Shown: piece after piece, positions 12,042-23,253 of the stretch
Position numbering within the stretch: the first letter of the stretch is position 1
Layout: each line of letters starts with the position of its first letter
Assembly: GCA_037952775.1 (NCBI GenBank)
Contig: JBANAY010000004.1
Coordinates: 3,286,001 to 3,350,000, forward strand
From: Clonostachys chloroleuca
Taxonomy: Eukaryota > Ascomycota > Sordariomycetes > Hypocreales > Bionectriaceae
Direction of reading: 5' to 3'
DNA length: 64,000 nt
The notes under the pieces: generated by a model
The model's database searches: none
The model's input: the letters and a program-made list of their open reading frames with translations, nothing else
Told to the model about the DNA's origin: nothing
Program-made: the position numbers and the translations under genes

Positions 12042-14255
12042 ATGGTGTCATTCTTTGGAATCAAGCTCGGCGGGAAAAAGAGCCAGTAAGTCTTGATTGC
12101 TAGCCACATTTTGCCGATGTAGCATACTAATATACTGTCTTTGCTCTAGGAAGAAGCAGGAAAAGACCAACCAGAGGCAATGGAAGAAGGGGAACGAGTG
12201 GTCCTTCGCCGAGGACCAGTTCTACGGCCACGAACTTGCGAAACCTACGCTGCCCCTTTCAAGACCCGGCACATCGCAATCAAGCCACAGCAGCCATACG
12301 AGCTTCCGTCCACCTTACGCTAACAATGGAGCATCTTCATCTATGGTCGACCTCTCAAACTCAGCCCTAAGGCCAATAGCGACCAACCTCCGACCTATAT
12401 CTTCGAATCCCTCCCTGAAAGGAGCAAGGGTCAACATGTCAAGTCCTGTCGGCCCGCCAGCATCATTACCGTTTGGAGGAAGTGAGGGGAGTCGACCTGG
12501 AACCCCAACTCGGCCAGGCACTGCTGGCAGTGGAAGCCTCCGTAATACCAAGGACTGGTCGAGTTCTCTGGACGGACAGTACGGAAGAGATCCAACGAGT
12601 CCTAACTTGGGCGCTCCAACGAGCCCTCATGTCGGCGCTCCCACGAGTCCTCACCTCGGCGCTCCATCGAGGATGAATACAGCGCCCACTCATAGGAGTC
12701 CATTGAGTGACATGACACCTGCCCCCGGCATTCCCAGAACAAACACAGCACCTGTGAAGAGCCCACTCAGTCAATTTGAACCGAGACCTCAACTCAAGGA
12801 AACCAAGACCTATAAAGCGTGGGAACCTCCTCAGCTGTATAAGCCATATCGCCCGCCATCCCTGAGAAACGACCAGCACGGGAGTCCGTCTCCGCCACCG
12901 TCGATTTCCAACATGGATCGGCGCACACCTTCTATTGGAAATAGCCCGCAAACAAACTTCGAGTTCCCCCCTGCATCGAATACCACGAATTCGGTAAGCC
13001 CGGCCAAGTCAGCTGTGGATATGGACCAGATCGGTCTTCCCAGCCCTCCCGTGAGTGAGGATCGGTGGGATAACTCGGGGCGGAACAGCTCTGCTTCGAT
13101 GGCTCGTCGAGATACAATGATGTTCCATTCCCCACGACGAAAGAGTATTTCTCGGACTGCACTTGAGGCAAAGGCAATCCTGCGCGAACAAGTGGAGGAA
13201 GATAAGGAGGCAATTAAGAAGAGGCGGCAGACCGAAGGATTCGAAGGAAATTTCTCAGCATTCAACTTTGGACAACCCGTGGTTGACAATTCGATACCAC
13301 TGCCTACGTCACCCCTCATGCCAGCTCCAAAAGCTTCCAGCTCGCCGGCCGAGGACACAAGAGTAAGGTCTGCCTCAGAAGGGAGGAAGAATGCCGTAGA
13401 AAGAGGCATGAGCGAGCCAATGAGTGCGGAAATTCTTACAGTGGGCCAACTGTCTCCAAGTCTGAGCCTACCCAGGACACCAGACACTATTCCTGAGCGA
13501 AGGTTTCCCGAAAATGTTCACGCGCGTGGAGACTCGGACACTAGAGCCCCCAATACGCCGACCGCGTTGCAGCAGCCCGACTCGATGCTTAAACAGCGGC
13601 CCTTGAAAGCACCTCCTGTTAAGAAGGGGCCAGTACCTGATGCCATTACTATCCCACCCAAGACGAACGATAGCCAGCGGCCTCAGGGACCTCTCTCGGC
13701 TAAAGCATTAATAGAAGGTGATTTCCCGATGATGAATGGTCTTCCTCGGGGTCGTCGTGTCGAGCGTTTTGGGGCGGCTGGTTCGCCAGTCGATCAGAGA
13801 TTCAATACACACGACACGCCCGATTCAGCAACCGACGATGAGAATCTCGATCTCCCGCACTGGGTGGATCGGGCAGACCGACACATGTCAGCTATGCCAG
13901 CACCACTCTCACCTCTACCTAACGCCTCATTTGGGGATAGGGAGGCTAGTTCATACACGTCTTCACCAACCTCTCCTGTCCCGCCACAGCTACCGAGCCC
14001 AACCTTCATGTCACTGGAGAAATCAATCTCAAATTCGAGCGAGAATTTCAGCAAATCTTTTGAATTGGCTACATCGTCGGCATCCACCCCAATTGATAAG
14101 CCACTGATTTCTCCTGTGAGGGGGAATTCCGGGTCGAGGCTCAAAAGGCTCCTCCTCGCCCATCTCCTGTTACTTTGCCTCCCGGAGCTGGTCGGTTTAC
14201 TCCGACTAATGGAAGTTTGAAGTCTCCTGTTGAGGTTTCGTCAGGTTACATCTAA
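12042..14255 (+). CDS. Fungal-specific intrinsically disordered protein, one frameshift
   Basis: Function unknown. Two exons, 12042-12085 and 12150-14255 (TACTAAT-like branch site before TAG acceptor), encode about 716 residues. The start MVSFFGIKLGGKKSQKKQEK is short, basic and looks like the conserved N-terminus of a Pezizomycotina family. The rest is Ser/Pro/Thr-rich with many SP and TP sites (possible CDK/MAPK targets), an 8-residue repeat PTSPxxGA at 12592-12663, and one helical, charged stretch near residues 350-385 (LEAKAILREQVEEDKEAIKK). The last part is read after a net -1 shift at the G5 run 14120-14124; the shifted frame gives a proline-rich tail with GRFTPTNGSLKSPVEV and then a stop at 14253. 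Exon phases close only with one added base, which suggests a sequencing error. Confidence 0.75.
12592..12663 (+). repeat. Three in-frame 24-bp tandem repeats
   Basis: Three adjacent 24-bp units (12592, 12616, 12640) encode PTSPNLGA, PTSPHVGA and PTSPHLGA. Each unit offers a TSP site. Copy number in such coding repeats often varies between strains. Confidence 0.9.
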
Positions 14256-14700
14256 TCTGTTCGAGAACAACGAAATTCATGCTCCAAAATTATTGCATAT
14301 GTGTTTTTTTTGCGACAGGGTTCGCTGGAGTTTAAAGGCAGACATAATCAGCGTCAAAAGCTGGGGACCAACCATCGTTTTTTGCATTTTACTAATTTCA
14401 CTCCCCTGGATTGGGTATAGCTATCACTTGGTTGATAAATCGTTTGGATTTTTAATTTGCAATTCCTAGTCATAAGAGAGCCATGGGTATGTAAGGAATG
14501 GATAAAAGGGAATATATATATGCAAATATATTTAGCACAGTGTCTAAGCCTGGACTAATAGATATCAAAATGGATTTTTTCCTATCTTCATTCAAGATGC
14601 TACAATCGCAATCCGTCAACGCCAGTAATCCTTCTAATGCTTCCTTGATCCGATGAGTAATGTGTTGGACTTGGCTGGCTAGCCTTCCTCCGACACAAAG
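14256..14700. other. Convergent 3' intergenic region
   Basis: 445 AT-rich bp between the converging disordered-protein gene and cysA, including an alternating AT stretch near 14513-14533. No gene seen; it should contain both 3' ends. Confidence 0.55.
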
Positions 14701-16283
14701 TTAGTCCAAAAACCGTTGGAGATTTCCGCCAATGTTCTTAAGATCCAGCAGGAAAGTATCGTGCCCAAACAGACTCATCTCCTCGCTGAGTTCGATGTGG
14801 GTGACATTGCGGTTGCCAGCAAGGCGCAGCGCCTCGGCGACTTCCCGCTGCTGCCAGGCAGGGAAGAGGATATCGCTGGCAACACCCATGACGAGGGTCG
14901 GGGTGTCGCGGAGGGGAGCCAGGCCCTTGATGAGGTCCTCGGGGGTCGCGCGGAGCCGGGAGGGGTGAGCTCCGCGTCCGAGGGCTGGGCCGCGGACTCT
15001 GGCTGCTCCTCGTAGGGCTTGGAGGGGAGGGTGAGGCTGCAGCTGGCGTCGGCGGCGAAGGAGGATGCGGGCTCGCCGGAGCGGAGGAGCCGCTCTCGCT
15101 GGCCGCGGCGGGCGGCGGTGTCGCGCTGGGCGTCGCGGCCGAGGTCGAAGAGGTCCATGGCCTTGCTGACGTAGAGGAAGCTGTTGGGGTCGAAGGTGAG
15201 GCACCACTTCTCGCCGGCGTGGTCGAGGTAGGTCTCGATGAGGAAGTCCGGGCAGAGGGCGGGGGGTTTGCTGGGGTCGGCGCGGCGGCGGCCGAAGCGC
15301 TGCTCCCACTCTGGGCCGGAACGGTATGTGACGGTGGCTATCTCGCGGGCGAGCTTCATTCCGGCGTGCGGGGGCACCTTGGAGTAGTAGAAGCCGCGGT
15401 TCCAGTTGGGGTCCATCATGAGGACCTGGCGCTGGGTGTGGCGCATGGCGATGCTGTAAGGGTGGGAGCGGGCGCAGCCGGAGATGGAGACGATGCGGCG
15501 GACTCGGTCGGGGAAGAGGCTGCCGGCGGCGAGGGACTGCATGCCGCCCATGCTGGAGCCGACGCTGGCGTAGAGGGAGGGGATGGAGAGGTGGTCGAGG
15601 AGGCGGAACTGGGCGCGGACCATGTCGTCGATGGTGAGGATGGGGAAGCGGGTGGCGTAGCGTTCGCCGTTGCCTGGATCGACTTCGCCGGGGCCGGTCG
15701 AGCCATAGCAGCCACCGATGACATTGGTGCAGATGACGAAGTACTTGTTCGTGTCGAGAGGTTTCCCAGGGCCGATGAACTTCTCCCACCAGCCGGGCTG
15801 AGGGTTGGCCTCTGTTGAGTGGGCATGAGAGGAGGCGGAGAGACCGGTGTGGAGGAGGATGGCGTTGGAGCGCTCCGGGTTGAGGGTTCCCCACGTCTCG
15901 TATGCGATGTTGAACTCGGGGAGGATGCCGCCCCAGTCGAGGAGGAGGGGCTCCTTGCATAGGTAGTTGAGGGTGGCACCTGAGGTATACGAGGGCTCAT
16001 TGGAGTTGCTGGTCTCCTCCTCGAGCTTTGCGGACCGAGACTCGAGGGCGTCTAGGCATGGGAAAGCCATAGGTGGGTTGGAGGCGACGCCGGAGCGCCG
16101 GGGAAGGGTCGTGCTGAGACACCGTCGGGATCCATTGAGGGCGGAATCGTGTGCGATTGATCGTGAAGAGTGGCTAACTGATAGGCAGGACGACCTGGGT
16201 AAGATACTGGGCGAGTATCGCGAACGAGGCGAGCGAAGCTGCCGAACTGTGGCCGCAATCGACCTTGAAGTGGCGTGGGACAT
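14701..16283 (-). CDS. cysA: Serine O-acyltransferase, MetX-type, mitochondrial (CysA), one frameshift
   Basis: Alpha/beta-hydrolase of the homoserine O-acetyltransferase fold. Aspergillus nidulans CysA and fission yeast Cys2 of this subfamily acylate serine for cysteine synthesis; the bacterial relatives make O-acetylhomoserine. The ATG at 16283 gives an Arg/Ser-rich, acid-poor N-terminus of about 70 residues, a plausible mitochondrial presequence, which favours CysA over a cytosolic MET2. Visible motifs are [27 protein letters not shown], the nucleophile elbow GSSMGGMQ, and near the end [20 protein letters not shown] and [10 protein letters not shown], carrying the catalytic Asp and His. 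The C-terminal 85 or so codons are in another frame: net -1 at the G5 run 14941-14945. With one added base the gene has 528 codons. Single exon. Substrate (serine or homoserine) cannot be proved from sequence alone. Confidence 0.85.
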
Positions 16284-17734
16284 TTTTCTTGCTTCGTTAT
16301 CAGATAAGAAGGGCGGTTGACAGGGGAGGTACAGCGTGGCAGGCGCTGTCCTGCCGGTCGACACAGCACGAATGAATGGGGGAGGGAATGTATGCAGTTA
16401 AGCCATGGGGTTCACGATCGAATGAGCGAGTCCATGTATAGATATATCTCCTGCCACAGATGAGCGTAGAATGATTTCTAATAGCTCTCCAGGCCGGAGG
16501 TGTTGCGAATTGCTCGGCACGGCAGACGGAACTCGCCATTACGCCATTTCACGTGGGCGGAACTTGGTTCTGTCTCCCCACACGATCTGCCGCTAGAGCT
16601 AGCCTTGTCTGCGGGAGCTCTTGTCTTATCGCGCCGTCAGTGGGCATTGCGATGAACACAAGCAGGGTGCTTGTGGACTCATCCATTCCTGTCCAATCTC
16701 CTGGAGCTTGGTGCCAGTCCTAGCTACAGCAGACCGTTGACTGGTATCGATTTCCCAGAGCTCCATGGCATAACCTGCAGTCACAAAGCGCAGGACTTGC
16801 AGCATTGCCCCGCCGCTCGGGTCTAGTGGTTCCTGAGAATCAAATAGCTTGACGTCGCATCTCTCGACGTAAATATGTCATGGCAAGATTGTCGATTCTT
16901 TTATTAGCTCTTCACCCTCTCAACGGCCATCCCCAATGTGACCAGGAGTCAGAATTTCCGGGATCGTTGGTGTTGGTTCTGGATTTGGGAAGCTTCCTCT
17001 ATACCACAGTGCTCTTAGACTTCAGTGTCCAGATTGGACGGCTCCTCATTGATTCATTGCTCATGGAATATTTCTGGCCTCAGAAATTGGAATGGGCCAG
17101 TAGAGCGCGACTGTTTGCTAGACGACGCACCGGAAGTTATTGGCACGGTCTTTGATGATTCTGGCATCATGAGTACTGATTTACCGACCATTGCTCAAGG
17201 GCCTTCATCATTATCCGGATTGCGGGTTGCGCTATCTCGCCACAGATCTGCCACTAAAGTGCCGCCTAAAGACGCGATCCACGGCCAACCCTGTTATCTT
17301 ATCAGAATGCTGGCACAGACCTCTATTACGTAGGAGGGGCAGCTACAGGCACCAGCAACGCTCGTGACGCAAATGGGCAGTATGATTCGCATGTTTCGTC
17401 ATGACCCGGTACTACTATCCAGCCCGTGAATAGCACTGGTCTTACTTGTATTGATTGAATATCCAATATCAGAATGTAGACAGCAAAGCATGCTCCACCT
17501 TCTTTTTCCATTTCCCCTCGGTCCAATCTACCCAACCCGTGGATAATGTGGTAGGCTCCTTGGCTGCGCCTCTGACAATCCCGTATATAGCCAAGTCGTG
17601 CTAGATTGCACATCGTCACTGCACCTGCCTCCTACAACCATCATCGCAACAAACAGACACCCTGAGGAACCATCCTGTATACCTGCGCTTCGCATCGCCA
17701 TACACTTCATTTTTCTCTAACACCACTCTAACGT
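16284..17734. other. Divergent intergenic region upstream of cysA
   Basis: 1.45 kb between divergent genes, with no supportable gene. One CACGTG lies near 16549. No TGACTCA-type general amino-acid control site was noticed. Confidence 0.5.
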
Positions 17735-18844
17735 ATGTTTTCTGCTTTATTAGAGGGCCTCTCAAACCTCATCATGAGCAACGAGGACACCACCGTGAAG
17801 GGCGGGGAATACAAACCCAAGCCTGGAGAGATCGTGGCCCTCCGCAACCTATTAGCGCGCGAAACGTTGCTGCCAATTGATGTGATCGGCCTCATCTTCG
17901 ATTTCGCAGAGTATTGGGCCCATTCGAGCAACGAGATCGATTTTCCAAAGGAGATCCAAGGCCCGCTGATCATCAGCGGCTCCAGCGCCCGTGAGAACCA
18001 GCTCGTAGTATGTTCGAGTTCCAATCAATGTATCTATAGTGTCCGGGCCTCACTGATAAACAATTCGTGAAGTTGAGGTCATTTCCTGTTGGCTTCAGTG
18101 GCTTCCGTGAGAAGAAGAGCCTCGCTGAAGTGCTTGCATACGACAGAACCGAGGTCCGACCTCTGGAGCTCGCGAAGGAGAACGAGCCTGAGTTCTTCAA
18201 AGAGAAAGCCAGCTACGCCATGCCTAAGCTTGTCCACCCCGTTCGCAGGATTGTCTTCACCATAAAGAGCAGAGACCAGGGCTGGGGCGGTGCCGGGCAG
18301 CACCACGGAACGTATAATACATCCTGGACCTGGTTTGACGTTGGACTTGAACGTTTCGATGCTTCGCAGACATGTAAGACCCTCCTGACGCTCAGATATT
18401 CCCGAAACTAACGCAGAGGCAAAATATCTAGGTGACCCAACATGTTCTTTGGACCTTCGCTACGAATCGCCAAATTCTACCCCACCAGCTCTGCCTCTGT
18501 GTGCACTTCGGCCGATACGGCCCAGACTAGAGCCCAGAGATGATGGGGAATTAGCTTTTCATCACCCACTGAGTGATGATGAGGATGGAATGGCCATTCA
18601 GTACAATGTTCTAGCATCTCGACAATTCAAAGAGCATATCGTGACCTGGGACTGGCAGGATAAGCCCGACCCAAATGTGGACACACTGAGTGAGGAATTA
18701 GGACGGGGACCTAATACAATGGACGGCTCATTTGTTCGTGGGCTTAAGCTAGGGGATGTGATCACAGTTTGGGGTAAAGCAAGATTCCCGGGATGGGCGA
18801 ATCATGTTGAACGAGTCCAGATCGATATATTTTGGGCTGTTTAG
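17735..18844 (+). CDS. Conserved fungal protein of unknown function
   Basis: I do not recognise a named family. Three exons, 17735-18007, 18073-18373 and 18432-18844, keep frame and give 328 residues; a later Met at 17775 (MSNEDTTVK) is an equally possible start. The N-terminal 60 residues contain an F-box-like helix (RETLLPIDVIGLIFDFAEYW). The middle has a segment IVFTIKSRDQGWGGAGQHHGTYNTSWTWFDVGLERF, here named by its core RDQGWGG and SWTWFDVGLE, a pattern I associate with uncharacterised Aspergillus and Penicillium proteins. The end FPGWANHVERVQIDIFWAV is similar in character. No signal peptide or membrane segment. Role unknown. Confidence 0.75.
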
Positions 18845-19404
18845 ACCAGAGTATTGCATTTCTCTTAGAAATACCTATTATCAGAATGCTAAAGGTTTGA
18901 CACAAGGACTACTCTTGCTAGGGACCACTTTTTGCATCACAAGGCGGGAGTAAACCAGCTGGAATTTCGAGAGTCCTTCGGATTTGACTTGTATCGGCCA
19001 ATAGGATACCTATCAAATGCTGCGTGAAGATAAATGGGGTGCAAGAATTTCAGCAATGTCACCGTTGGATTGCTACTCAACCTGCTGTCGACCAGTCGGT
19101 CGCTCCTGCATGTCTATCGCCTTGCAACAGGGAAGTATTGTTTCAATGTGCAACTACCCCGCGCTGTATTGTGCAGCAATTGTGCGGCCTTGTGTTGCCT
19201 CACTTTCCTACAGGCAGGTAATGGTTTCACAAGAAAAAGCAGTGGGCGGCAAGAGAGATGGGCAAAAAGCCAAAAGCAAAACTGCACTTTCTCCCACAAA
19301 ACACTCGCCTCAGCTGCCCCAACAGCCATCTCACCTAACTTCACACCTTCCTAACAGTTCTGAGATTGAGCGACTGATAACACCTGACTAAATCTGAACT
19401 ACCA
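18845..19404. other. Intergenic region
   Basis: 560 bp between two plus-strand genes. Nothing recognisable apart from likely terminator and promoter sequence. Confidence 0.5.
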
Positions 19405-19752
19405 ATGCCTAAAATGGCGAACAATCAACCAAAGATCGATCAAGATGAGGAGAGAGCGAGAATCATGACCTCCAGCTACAAGGTTTTGGACCATCTCCTC
19501 AAGGTCATCATCGTGATGGAGAGAGCAGGCTTCTCCAAGGCCCCTAAGACGGGAAAGGTCGCCCGGCCCCTGAGCCCAGCTAAGAAGCAGAAGCACAACC
19601 AGGCGCATGCGCTCCATATGTCCTATCTGAACACGAAGATGAAGATTGCAAAGCTGAAGGATATTCTCGACGAAATGGAGGGCCAGGACGTGAAGAAGAA
19701 CAAGAAACCGGTTGCAGCAGGAGAAAAACCAAAAGCAGTGCCGAAGATCTGA
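19405..19752 (+). CDS. Small lysine-rich protein, hypothetical
   Basis: Single open frame of 115 codons starting MPKMANNQPKIDQDEERA. It has 20-plus Lys residues, two predicted helical segments (TSSYKVLDHLLKVIIVMERA and MSYLNTKMKIAKLKDILDEM, the second coiled-coil-like) and a basic tail ending KKNKKPVAAGEKPKAVPKI. Amphipathic helices and the smooth composition argue for a real gene, but I know no family. It could be a small nuclear or nucleic-acid-associated protein; that is a guess. No intron is needed. Confidence 0.5.
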   Translation: MPKMANNQPKIDQDEERARIMTSSYKVLDHLLKVIIVMERAGFSKAPKTGKVARPLSPAKKQKHNQAHALHMSYLNTKMKIAKLKDILDEMEGQDVKKNKKPVAAGEKPKAVPKI

Positions 19753-20626
19753 ATTGCCTGATCCATCCCAACCTTTTGATGATGATGTGGACTAGGCGAC
19801 TCAAAGGTTGGGGAGAGGGGCGGCACGAGGGTGTGGAGGAGATTCGCCAACTTGCTGGGAAAGCCCGATTGAAAACATAGTGCCACCCCTGAACGAAGAC
19901 GCTTCCCTTGAAGCTCGATCTTGCACCACAGCCATAGTACCTGGCACTTTCCCACCTTCGTGTACTTACACTTACTTTTGGGCCAATTCCCCCGGCCAGC
20001 ACCGATGAAAGGAGGGATACGAAAGGCTGCAACCCAAGAAAGAGGCACGGGCATTCTCATTCACGCCATGGGTCGGATTCGGGAAGCTGAGTTGAGACAT
20101 ACATTTCGTTTGTGCATGCAGGAGCATGCGTGTTCTTCTGCATTTGTTCAAGGTGGCGTTGCCGTGGGCTGATCAGGCCGCCATCTTGTCCTTGGGCTGA
20201 CGAGGCCGGAAGTGCGAACGGTACTCATTTTGATTCACCGTACAGCTTTCTCATTCTCTACAGTCAAGATCATTTCTCCGTATAATTCATAGAAATTATA
20301 GCTCTTCGTGTCAATCTGAGTTTAGCCATTGAACCGTCCTGCTTTACCTAGTAGGTGTTCCTATCAGCACGTGATCAAACACTATCGGCCTAAGCGCCCG
20401 ATGACGACACTGTTTTGTAGTTCCAATGAGCCTAGCACTCAGCTAGACTTTAGAGCACAGAGCTCAGTGATAGGCGCTCTCCAAGGCTGAGCTGGGCGCA
20501 AAGTGAACAATTGTATTTAATCTTCACGCATTCAATCCCCCAGCAATGCGATGCTTTAGAAATCTCCAGCACAAGTTCGTCCAGACCTCGCATACCTTCA
20601 GCTACTGTTGCCATCTTCGTCGCAAT
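19753..20626. other. Intergenic region upstream of the NUDX14-like gene
   Basis: 874 bp with no supportable gene. A CACGTGAT motif lies near 20369. Confidence 0.5.
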
Positions 20627-21531
20627 ATGTCGTCAAAATCGAGCTTCACGTTTCCAAAAACCAACATTGCTATCTCCCTCCCGCCAGGCTTGAAAGAAGA
20701 GCAGGTTCTCGCTTTCCGCCCACTCAAGGTATGAAAAACCTTCAAGTCATATCCCTTACTCTGGTCCAGGGGCTAAGTGACCAACTCTTACAGAATTGGA
20801 TTAAGACCTTGTCAAACTCCCTTGGCCTCCAATCGGACTCAAAACACCCCTTCTTCCCCGACCCCTACGCGCTCCGATCCGTTACCGTCCAGTCTTACGA
20901 CCTCTTCGGGCACACTCGCGTCGGCTTCCTCAAGCTTACGGCCACCGTCTCCAATGCTGCAGGCGAGACCCTCCCCGCCGCAGCTCTCCTCCGCGGCCCC
21001 AGCGTTGCCATGCTGGTCATCCTGATCCCAGACGATGCGAAGAGCGATGACGAGAGATATGTCGTGCTGACGGTGCAGCCGCGTGTCCCCGCCGGGAGCC
21101 TGAGCTTCGTGGAGCTTCCTGCAGGCATGGTTGACGATGCGGGCAGTTTCAAGGGCGCCGCGGCCAAGGAGATGGAGGAGGAGCTCGGGATCGAGATCCA
21201 CGAGGACGACCTGGTTTGCCTGAGCGAGCTTGCGGCCCCGGCTGCGGACAGCAAAGAGGATGGGGAGGGCAGCGAGGGACTGCCCCGCGCCGTGTTCCCC
21301 AGCGCGGGCGGTTGCGACGAGCATGTGACGCTTTACAGCTACGAGCGACGCATACCGAGAGAACAGCTGCAAGACTGGAGTGGGCGCCTCACGGGTTTGC
21401 GGGACCAGGGAGAAAAGATCACCCTCAAGGTGGTCCCCATGAAAGACCTATGGAGAGAAGGCTCGAGAGATGCGAAAGCACTCAGCGCGCTGGCCCTCTG
21501 GGAAGGGCTGCGTCGAGAAAAGATGATCTGA
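20627..21531 (+). CDS. Nudix hydrolase, NUDX14-like ADP-sugar diphosphatase
   Basis: Hydrolyses nucleoside diphosphate linked sugars (plant NUDX14 cleaves ADP-glucose and ADP-ribose). Two exons, 20627-20728 and 20794-21531, give 279 residues. The N-terminus MSSKSSFTFPKTNIAISLPP precedes the NUDX14-type region NWIKTLSNSLGL and DLFGHTRVGFLKL. The Nudix box reads PAGMVDDAGSFKGAAAKEMEEELGI: the EExG core is intact, but the first Glu and the Arg of the canonical box (GX5EX7REUXEEXGU) are Gly and Lys. I recall the first change also in NUDX14 relatives, so it need not mean inactivity. The gene converges on another Nudix gene 128 bp away. Confidence 0.85.
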
Positions 21532-21659
21532 AAGTCTTAATTCTTGGTTGTCTAATGCATCCCCCGTACTCTATTACCCTGTTCTATCTTATCGCAGCCA
21601 TGGTTCTATTTCCCCCATTTTTCGCTTCTTTGAATGTCAATAGAGAGCATACCCGGGCC

Positions 21660-22426
21660 TTACAGCTTCAGTCTCTGCGCCAGCAGGATACCCTCAGCCA
21701 GAGTTCCAACCCGCGCGTCAACGGCGTATCCTTGCGCCTCGAACTTCTTGCACTCTTCCCACAGGTCGTCCAGCGGTACGGTGAAGCAGTCGATGAATTC
21801 GTTCTCCTCGAGCTGGGGCTTGGGGTTCTGGTTTTCTGGCAAACTCATATCAATGGAAACATGAACCATGCGTAGGTTGGTGTTGCAGAATCCGGGATCG
21901 TTGTACATGACTGGGCTCGACTCGGTCACCACGCCGACATAGCCGCATTCTTCTTTCAGCTCCCGAATGGCAGCCTCCTCTGCCGTCTCCCCGTTGTCGA
22001 CCAGACCCGCGGGCACTTCGATCGCTATACAGTCAATGGGAGGTCGATACTGCTTTTGGAGCAGGAGTTCCCGGCGGTTGGTCTTTGGGTTGTCGAGAAT
22101 GGCGACGATTCCTACGCCATCAATGTCGCCGTCCTTGGGCCGTGTGCTGCGTTCAGCTGATTCCCATTTGCGCGTTGTGCCAGTGGGATCTTGGTATGTG
22201 ATTCTGGGCCAGTCAGTATGCTGTTGTCCACCTGCTACCTAGTTTGGGTCGGGCTCACCCTTCAAGCTTGATCCAGCGAGAATTTTCATTTGACTGGGGG
22301 GATCTACTGGTCAGCTGAGTCTGATTTCTTTGGTATGCGTGGCGGGTGAAGCGCGAGAGCTTGGCTTACAAGTGGCTCCTTGTGCAGGACCTTTGATCCT
22401 ATACAGGTGGACGTGGTGGTGGACAT
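21660..22426 (-). CDS. YSA1: ADP-ribose pyrophosphatase (YSA1/NUDT5 family)
   Basis: Cytosolic Nudix enzyme that splits ADP-ribose to AMP and ribose 5-phosphate, limiting free ADP-ribose. Three exons, 22370-22426, 22259-22293 and 21660-22203, total 211 residues; the phases match at both junctions (codon GGA is split at the second). Exon 2 gives SNENSRWIKLEG, then ITYQDPTGTTRKWE, the usual YSA1 start region (K-W-E before the substrate loop). VGIVAILDN and LLLQKQYRPP follow, then a canonical Nudix box from EVPAGLVDNGETAEEAAIREL to KEECGY. Its 3' end faces the NUDX14-like gene. Confidence 0.92.
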
Positions 22427-23253
22427 GGTGATTCGCACGTGCTCTTCTGATTCCTCTGAGTGCGGTAGATTGAGGTTGATAAGTTAAGTTTTGCGTGCCC
22501 TGCCTCTGGCTAGCACACGACCGAGATCTAGGTGATGTGACGCGATGCAGTGTGATGTGATTCTCTGCGTTGGGCTCCAACACGGCGAACGCTAAGGTAC
22601 GACGTAAATGAGCGGTCACAGTCGGACTAAGGTGGTAGCCGATGTGAAGGCGCACAAGCAAGCAGGTGAACCCGATACTGTGTTTCTTTCTCCTAGCGAC
22701 GAGAGACAAAAGAAAAAAGAAAAGAAAAAAATAGGGGTACCGGGATACAAGAGAAAATTTTATTGTGCAGGACGAAACAGACACCGCCAGTTCTTTTGGT
22801 GCAGATAAGCGATCATGGAGCGATACCAGCGACAGACTGCAGTCGGAGAATTGATGGATTGGCGATCGATCATAAAACCAACCAGCAGTCTTTACCCACT
22901 CTGCATGTGAGCCTAACATGGACGTCATTTCCTCCGACTTGGAGACGACACATCTGCCGAGCATCACGAGAATGGATCTGCAGAGAGCAGCATGTGGTCT
23001 AGGAATGAGTAGAGGTCAATTGGAGCAGGATGGCTTCCTTAGCTAGATACGACGTTGACTACATGCTACCTAGATAGTTTGAATCTCATTTGACGGTCGC
23101 CATACAGCTTACTCTTGTCCATCACCAACCTCAGTTCTTTTCGTAACATCGCAGGGTGGGATCTGCCGGGGGTCTCGGAACGTGCCGCCCAGCACTACGT
23201 ATCACCCTCACCATCGAACGATACACGGCCATTCCCATCACACGGCTCTGCAA
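22427..23253. other. Intergenic region upstream of YSA1
   Basis: 827 bp between two minus-strand genes. A purine-only tract lies at about 22706-22736 on the plus strand. No gene recognised. Confidence 0.5.

Noticed and set aside
15219..15818. Open frame of 199 codons on the plus strand
   Set aside because: Antisense shadow of cysA, extremely Gly/Ala/Val-rich.
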